DNA of 64,000 nt, taken from the NCBI GenBank assembly GCA_947000775.1, contig CAMQGK010000048.1:2996501-3060500 (forward strand), in the 5' to 3' direction. The notes beneath the pieces were generated by a model, which was not told the DNA's origin, made no database searches, and saw only the letters and a list, made by a program, of their open reading frames with translations. How positions within the stretch are numbered: the stretch's first letter is position 1; each line of letters begins with the position of its first letter. Of the stretch, positions 57,585-64,000 are shown piece by piece. Made by a program: the position numbers and the translations under genes. This DNA is from Pterois miles (Eukaryota > Chordata > Actinopteri > Perciformes > Scorpaenidae).

Positions 57585-59795
57585 GATGGACATGCTGCTG
57601 ATAACACACAGTTGTCTCCACCCTGCCCTGCACACGTTCTGGTCAAACTTCTCCTCATATAGACATCAATGCTAATCAGTCATCACACGCTGTGGATACG
57701 TATAACGGCTGAACGTCAGTCATACATATGAGAATGATCTCTCATGACACTCGTTCCCTTATGTTTAATACTGTTTTTGTGGGATTTTTGTTATATTTCT
57801 TTTTGAGGATGAACTTATCTTTGGGTTCTGATTTCAAACACAATGTTTTCATCAAGTAAAAAATGATAGAAATCAAGTGTGATAATTCCACTTTCTTCTC
57901 CCAAACAGACAAGAGACAAAATAAAAGAGAGAAATGAATCAGAGTCTCAGTAGAGCAGCCACGGGAGGTTTTGGAGTGACATCCACAGCGCTCTCCACCG
58001 CATCATCGAAACACTAAATGAGAGAATATCTGTTGCTTTGAAAGCTGTTGCTGCACCGCTGCAGCTGTTCTGATGCATTATGGGGCCCAACTCTTTACTA
58101 CGACAGTTTATGATCAAATTCTTCTTATTCAGAGATATTTCTTATAGTAGACACAAAAATGTGCCCAGCTCAATAAAACACAAAATCCATCAAGACATAA
58201 TCATTTACAAAGCAGAAATCCAAAGCTGCAACGAGGAACTTTCATTTTGTGCTGGTTTTGGCGGCCCCTGTGGACAAAAGCGGTAGTGTTTCCAAGCACC
58301 AGACTCCCTTTAGGAAATCTCTCATTTTACAGCGGCAGGGTCTGACTGTTTGCAGCTGTGATTAATGACGGCTAAAAGTAAATGTTGGATGTTCGACATT
58401 AGATGTTTGATTTAAGGGCAATATCAATGATTGTAAGTTACGTCTGTAGCATAACCGTTTATTGTATTCATAATCTTACCACTAATGTAACTGCACATAT
58501 TGCAGAGACTGAGACACATGAGACACATGAGACTGTTCTGTACCAGCAGCATAATATGAGCCATATATACATTTATTGTTAGGTGGCCATAGTAATTATG
58601 GATGTGATGTAAGGAAGGAGGAAGTTGGGGTGGATGGATGTAACATTACATACTTAACTTGCATAACGTGGGTTAACTCACATATATAACTCAAATTCTG
58701 TAACAAATATACTTATTTTAGCCCAAACCACGATCTTTTCCTAATCCTAACCAAAATTTCTTTTTGCATATTTGGTATTGAGATGATGCCAAAGTAATGG
58801 GAAGTCATCTGATTACATTTCTTTTATATTGTGATACTTGGATTATGTTACTAATTACATTTTTAATAGGTAACAAGTAATTGTATTGGATTCTATAGTA
58901 ACCCTCCCCACCCTGCTTCTTGCACATCATTTGTTACCCCAGGCTTCTCTCAGCAGCAGCAGAATCATTAAAAACAATTCACACATGTAGAAATAAATAC
59001 CATCATGAGAGTGTGTTCAACTCTACTGAACCATGTTGCATAACACTGACTGATTTTCATCTGAAAAAGAAATATGACAGAGTCTCACGCTCCCAAGTTG
59101 GAGTTGAATTTGTGATGAGCTGTCAGCCAACAAGCTGCCGATACTTTTCCTCACAGTTAGAAGCCAGACTCGGGCACTGTAGTGACACATCTCCTCATTT
59201 CATTTCTTGTGCATGTCGCTGGTGAAGTCCAAGCTGTTTCAGGCAGGTAACCACCTTAATGATTATAGGACACTGTTTCACAAAAGTGGGCCATTGGTTT
59301 GATTGCCCCGTCTCTTGTTCTGGTTGAGCTGGCTGGAACTATTTATATCTTCTTTGCATTCGAGCCACTTTTCTCAGCTGCTGTAAAGACATTTATCTGT
59401 GCGTTTAGCTGATGTATGAGAAGAATGCAGCAGTCAGCCTTGTTTCTGTCGGCTGAGAGGAGCTGGGATGTCAGCATTCAGTGTGTCTATGTGTGTTTTC
59501 ATATGTGTCTGTCTGCATGTATTACAGTTTTACAACTCATATTTTCAGACCTCTACACACACACAAAACTTAAAACTCTCCTGCAAAACCGAACTCTGCC
59601 TTCAAAACAGATAATGTCTTCTCAAGTGACTAGACGTTCCAACGGAGCACTGACATGTTCAGTAGAAAACACTGTGATGAGTGGGAAACACTATCATGAC
59701 GACCTTATCTCAGGAGGCCTTTTGTATTTCAGTCTTACACTACTGTACCTTCAGGAGCTGTTGTATGTTGCATATTTCCATACTCAAATATATAT

Positions 59796-59796
59796 G

Positions 59797-59881
<85 letters not shown>
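59796..59881. repeat. (AT)n microsatellite
   Basis: About 42 AT units, uninterrupted. Confidence 0.97.
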
Positions 59882-59886
<5 letters not shown>

Positions 59887-60104
59887 GCATGGAAAAAAAA
59901 TAGCCTCCACACACTGTGAAAATATGATCACTCTAAATGTTCCCGCGGTACCAGTCCATCTACCTCCTCAGTCGCAAACTGGCAGTTTTACTGGCAGGAC
60001 CTTGTAAATGCTGCATGTTGTGCTGGTTAAACTTTCAGGGGACACGCCCTATATTTTCCCTGACGATGCTACATTATTGTTCACACTGTCTGTGTGACGA
60101 TGCC

Positions 60105-60200
60105 CGTCTTCACCCTCTGTCTGAAACGCTGTTTTAGACCCTGTCTCTTTAAGCCTCCTCCCAAGGAAGCCCAGTCTTCTCTGCTCTCTCAGCATTTTGG
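60105..60200 (+). mobile_element. Dispersed element, copy B
   Basis: 'ctgtctgaaacgctgtttta', 'ccctgtctctttaagcctcc' and 'aagcccagtcttctctgctc', collinear with copy A at 56530. Confidence 0.55.
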
Positions 60201-60299
60201 GGAGTCATTGTCAACTACACAGAGTTTAGTTCATAGATGTATAAAGACAACTGGAGACAGCGCTGGAGGCTCTGATTCATTCCTGTGAAAGTTGCTCAG

Positions 60300-60570
60300 T
60301 GGCTCATGGAGCCAAAATGGCTGGACTGCCGATTGATAAAGTACCTGGATCATCCGGTGATCTGCTGCATCCATTGGGCCCACTGAGCAGGTGCAGTAGT
60401 GTTTCCTTCAATTCTGCCCAAAGTCTCTTTCCCATTGTAGGTCTATGGGAAAAACGATGCCTGATGGCATCACGTGACTGACACCGAAGTTGTAATTTCA
60501 CCACTTGACCACTTCAAAAATGAGCTTCAGAGCCCAGCACTCTTCCTGGGGGCTTAGTTTAGTAGCACTT
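60300..60570 (+). repeat. Second copy of the 25740-26220 repeat
   Basis: 'ttcccattgtaggtctatgg', 'atggcatcacgtgactgac' and 'gaagttgtaatttcacca' align in order with the intron 5 copy. Confidence 0.6.
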
Positions 60571-61755
60571 CCCCCGGTGACTGTATAGTTGTGAAATCAC
60601 AACCTTATGGAAGTCCTGACGGCTGGTTTAAAGGCAGTTTCTGAATGCAGGCTGTGTGCCTTTCTCACAGTATTTATATAGTGTCTACACCTTCTTCATA
60701 ATAAAACAACACATGGAAGTCTCACTTTCTACAATATGGGAGCAATTTAAACTTTAAGCTCATAGCAAATCCTGTATAACTGTGTACTGTACCCTGCTTC
60801 AAGCTCCTCCCTTCTGGCCTCTTGTTGTGATTCAGTGATTTTGATGTGTGATCCCATACCCTGCTGTTAGAGGAACATTTTAGTTTTCTTTTTGTGAGGT
60901 GTGGACATTGTTTTCCGGATAGATCTCACTATAAAAAGTGACCACATACAATTCATAACACTCACTGAAAGACAGGCAAACCAACAATGTGCACCCCCAG
61001 CAACCCATTTCTTGTCTCTTGCAGTTAACCAGGAGACTGGGATGTGACAGCTGTAACCTGCTAACCTGGCCAACCGGCCACAGCTACCGTATGTATATTT
61101 CTAAAAAAAGTGCTATTGCATATCAAAACAAAACAAAACAAAACAAATCCTACTGGAGTTGGCACCTTGCTGTGGTGAATTAGATTGTGTGTCTTAATAA
61201 CCCTGTGAGCTATTCCTTATAGGTTCAACCCAGTCGATGTCAATCCATCATGAAAGTAAGGGGGTGAGGTTTGACCCTGAGGTGACCATTTTCCTTTTAT
61301 TTGGTTTTCATGTTTTTCTCAGGTTAAAGTACCCTTAGAAAAAAAGAGAGGGAAAAACTCTGACATCTGATCTCATCAGCTTGAACACACCTTGGAAATC
61401 ATCAACACTCAAAATCAGTTTTCTGCAACAGTTTGAAAAATGGCTGCCATGGCCCCCAGGAGCCAGACTGGCAGTGCCCGATATCTATATCATGTCATAA
61501 CATATTAACCTACATCTGTGCCAAATGTGTTGCTTTTACCACAAAATGCATAATTGTTACAAATATTTGAGACAGTTAACATATGACATGACATGACATA
61601 TGACAGCATATGACAGAAAACAGTTAAAGAAAAAGCTGAAGAAGTGTGTGCCTATTTGTAGTTAAAGCCAGTACTCTTAATTTATGGAGCCATGCAAGTC
61701 ACTGCACTTTCTCCAACACTGTCCTGCCAATATTTGAGAATGAAAGCACTGTTAT

Positions 61756-61762
61756 ATATATG

Positions 61763-61817
<55 letters not shown>
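61756..61817. repeat. (AT)n microsatellite
   Basis: About 30 AT units. Confidence 0.97.
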
Positions 61818-61819
<2 letters not shown>

Positions 61820-61829
61820 TAGCATTTAT

Positions 61830-62298
61830 TCACCGACACATAAACTGTACACTCTGTCTGCTAAAGCTACGTTCACAGCTATAACACCGCTGTAAACCCA
61901 CACTCGCCGCCGCCACACACACGGTCTGTCGGAAACTCACCGGTTACGCGACAGTGGGAACGCTAGCGGTTAGCAACTGCCAAAGTAGCCACTTCAGACA
62001 ATCGCTAATAATGTTAAGCCAGGCGACAGAGTAGCGTTACGCCAGGCCGAAAATGTGTTCAAGTGGAGACATCAGTTCTTTTCCTCTCATCAGTAAAACA
62101 ATCAGAGCGTGTGCTAGCTGTTCATGTTAGCGTCAGTAAGTAGGCCACAATTATCAGAACCATACGAACATTCAAGCGCCCTCATGTGGCTCAAAGGTGT
62201 ACTGCAGATAGAACAGTTAAAACAAATTTATTTAGCGACCCTAATAAAATCTTCTGCGACCCACCTGTGGGTCCCGACCCAGTCTTTGGGAATGACTG
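61830..62298 (-). mobile_element. hAT-type element fragment
   Basis: The right end, read on the minus strand, is CAGTCATTCCCAAAGACTGG followed by GTCGGGACCCAC, the CAGTGGTTCCCAAAC-type terminus typical of hAT elements. The left end was not found, so the element is truncated or its left limit is uncertain. Confidence 0.5.
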
Positions 62299-62721
62299 AT
62301 CTGGATAATCATTGTGCAGTTGGCATGTGGAATCTGGTGTTAGCAGGTAAAGGTGTGAGGCAAAAATACAGTTTTTAGAAGAGTTTATGTAGTTTTGAAT
62401 TATGTACTTACTTTTGCAATTGTCAGTTATTTTGTATTTTGTGTAAAATAAATATTTGTGCGTTCAACAAAGAGGACCCTCGTTTCAGAAACTGGTTTAA
62501 CATTTGCAAAAAACTGTACTGAAGAAAAAGAAATTTCTGTGAACTCTTGATCTTTAATGCGATGAGCGCGCTGACAAAAGGAGTAAAGACAAAAAGAAAA
62601 GAGGAGAAAAAAGCAAGATGAAATACTCCCTACTCTGTGCTCGCTCCTCCATCTAATCACACAAATCACGATCAAAAATACATCACAAAAGAGACAAGGT
62701 CCTGATTCAGATCTAATCCAA

Positions 62722-62722
62722 C

Positions 62723-62752
<30 letters not shown>
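62722..62752. repeat. (TTTC)n microsatellite
   Basis: About eight TTTC units. Confidence 0.9.
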
Positions 62753-62753
<1 letters not shown>

Positions 62754-62989
62754 TTCAAACAAATAATGACTTCAGGTATTACCAAAGACATGTACAACAT
62801 GCCAATGCTCAACAGCTCTGAGTGTATGGCTGTTTGTCTCTGCCTCCCTGTGTAGCCCAGCGGCTCGTCTTGGCTAAACCCTCTGCAGCCAGTCAGTCTT
62901 TGGTCTGTGCATTCTTTCCCTCATGAAAATCAATGAAATAAATAGGGTGCATCTCAGCGCAGGAAACAGAGGGGAGGCTCCTCTGCGGG

Positions 62990-63480
62990 TTATCCAGAGT
63001 GCACATTCAGAAGCTCAGACAGAAACAGATGAGTCAGAAAGACGGATGGAGGTAGGGACCGAGAAGTTAGAGAGAGGGAAAGATGGCAGCTGACAAAGGC
63101 GGGGGAGAGAGAAACAGATGAAGGTTTAAGGAATGGAGAAGTAGAGACCAGGGGATGAACTTAAAACAACAAGAGGGAGGCTTACTTAGTCCAAAGTGTG
63201 TAATGGAGAATTGGGAAAAATGAAGATCAAAACGAGAGGAAATCACTAAATGCGAGAGACACGAGCAGACAGAAGTGTGTGGAGAATGAGACGCAGTCAG
63301 CAAATCAGAAGATGAAACCTTTAAAATGATGTACTTTTACTACAGACAATCAAATATACTTTGAGTCTACTCTGACGGTACAGAGATAGAGGGAGGAGGG
63401 GAGGGTACAGATGGAAAGAAAGAAAAGAAATGGGGGGCTGAAGGGAGAGATAATGGAGAAGGATGAGAGAGAAGTCCACA
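62990..63480. other. Purine-rich tract (plus strand)
   Basis: About 490 bp with the plus strand mostly A and G, including 'gagagagggaaagatgg' and 'gagggaggaggggaggg'. The minus-strand open frames here reflect this composition. Confidence 0.7.
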
Positions 63481-64000
63481 TGCAGCGCTTTACGATGGCT
63501 ATAATGATCATTATTTAGTGCGGTGCTTAGGTGCAGGGGCGGCGGCAGCAGGGATGACTTCACCAACTGGAGCTTCATCAGAAGATCAAACAGGGAGGCT
63601 GTCGGGCCGCCGGCAGCACATCCACACGGCTTAACTCCACCGAGGAGCAGAGAGGTAATACCACAGCCCCGTGGATTCTGGAGCAGGCATAGAAAAGAGC
63701 AGCACTCACAAACAGGGCTCAACAACCATACTGCAAAAATTAGTCCGAAGGAAAACATGATGGAACTAGAAGGGCACTCGGAGCGCCCAGACCTTCGCCA
63801 AGGCCGTTTCCATAACTGAAAAATAATTCATGTATCTGTCCTGTGATTTGGATCCACGCTATAATGTAATGGGTTCTTCCTTGGCTCATGCTACATCCTT
63901 CCCCCAAGTGTCATGACCATCAGGCCAGATGCTGCTGACAAGCAGACAAACCAGGCCGAAAGCATCAGTTCCAGTCAGTTCTGGAAGGTTTACTGAGGCA

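Larger units (their letters stand above)
45111..64000. other. No confident gene; repeats and microsatellites only
   Basis: About 19 kb with no exon I can support. Individually visible structures are listed separately. Segments 45.2-47.5 kb, 53.2-56.5 kb and 57.7-59.7 kb show nothing that I recognise. Confidence 0.5.

Noticed and set aside
59416..60007. Plus-strand frames running through (AT)n as Ile-Tyr repeats
   Set aside because: The microsatellite keeps the frame open; the flanks have no coding features.
1..64000. mir-1/mir-133 and gata5, expected near RBBP8NL from mammalian gene order
   Set aside because: I looked for the conserved mature miRNA cores and for GATA zinc-finger codons by eye and found none; they probably lie outside the window.

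Overview
The window is vertebrate genomic DNA, almost certainly from a spiny-rayed (percomorph) teleost fish. The evidence is spliced exons with GT/AG borders, long (CA)n and (AT)n microsatellites, tRNA-derived SINEs, hAT-type transposons, and several short interspersed families that I know as high-copy in teleosts. Nothing prokaryotic is present, and nearly every long open frame is a by-product of tandem repeats.

The one gene I can reconstruct with confidence is rbbp8nl (RBBP8/CtIP N-terminal-like), on the minus strand. Eleven coding exons run from the ATG at 32028 down to a stop at 22417-22419. Their phases join without conflict and sum to 1614 nt (537 codons plus stop). The N-terminus is the CtIP-type coiled coil with a CxxC pair (C73/C76). 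A CtBP-type PLDLS motif lies at about residue 374. Exon 8 as assembled carries two compensating single-base indels, at 24078-24085 and near 23896. The upstream one alone would stop the protein at 24054. A candidate 5' exon on the same strand lies at 45010-45110.

Layout. 1-7.3 kb: gene-free, with an (AT)n tract, a hAT-type element with a near-perfect 8-bp target duplication (1813-2673) and older repeats. 7.3-8.4 kb: a GC-rich segment that could be a promoter or first exon. 8.4-19.3 kb: a tandem-repeat complex of three unrelated arrays: a 63-67 bp array (8.9-12.6 kb, invaded by a SINE), a 51-bp array (12.95-13.4 kb) and an 18-bp array (17.28-19.24 kb). Between the last two lie an old dispersed repeat split by another SINE and some weak exon-like segments. 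19.3-22.2 kb: no gene. 22.2-32.06 kb: rbbp8nl, with transposon relics in its introns. 32-64 kb: no confident coding exon; many microsatellites, transposon relics, purine-rich tracts and a G-rich block.

Because only one gene is clear, little can be said about genes working together. The most unusual content is the 8.4-19.3 kb tandem-repeat complex, in particular the 18-bp array, where five of six frames are largely open and one encodes a mucin-like Pro/Ser/Thr repeat.
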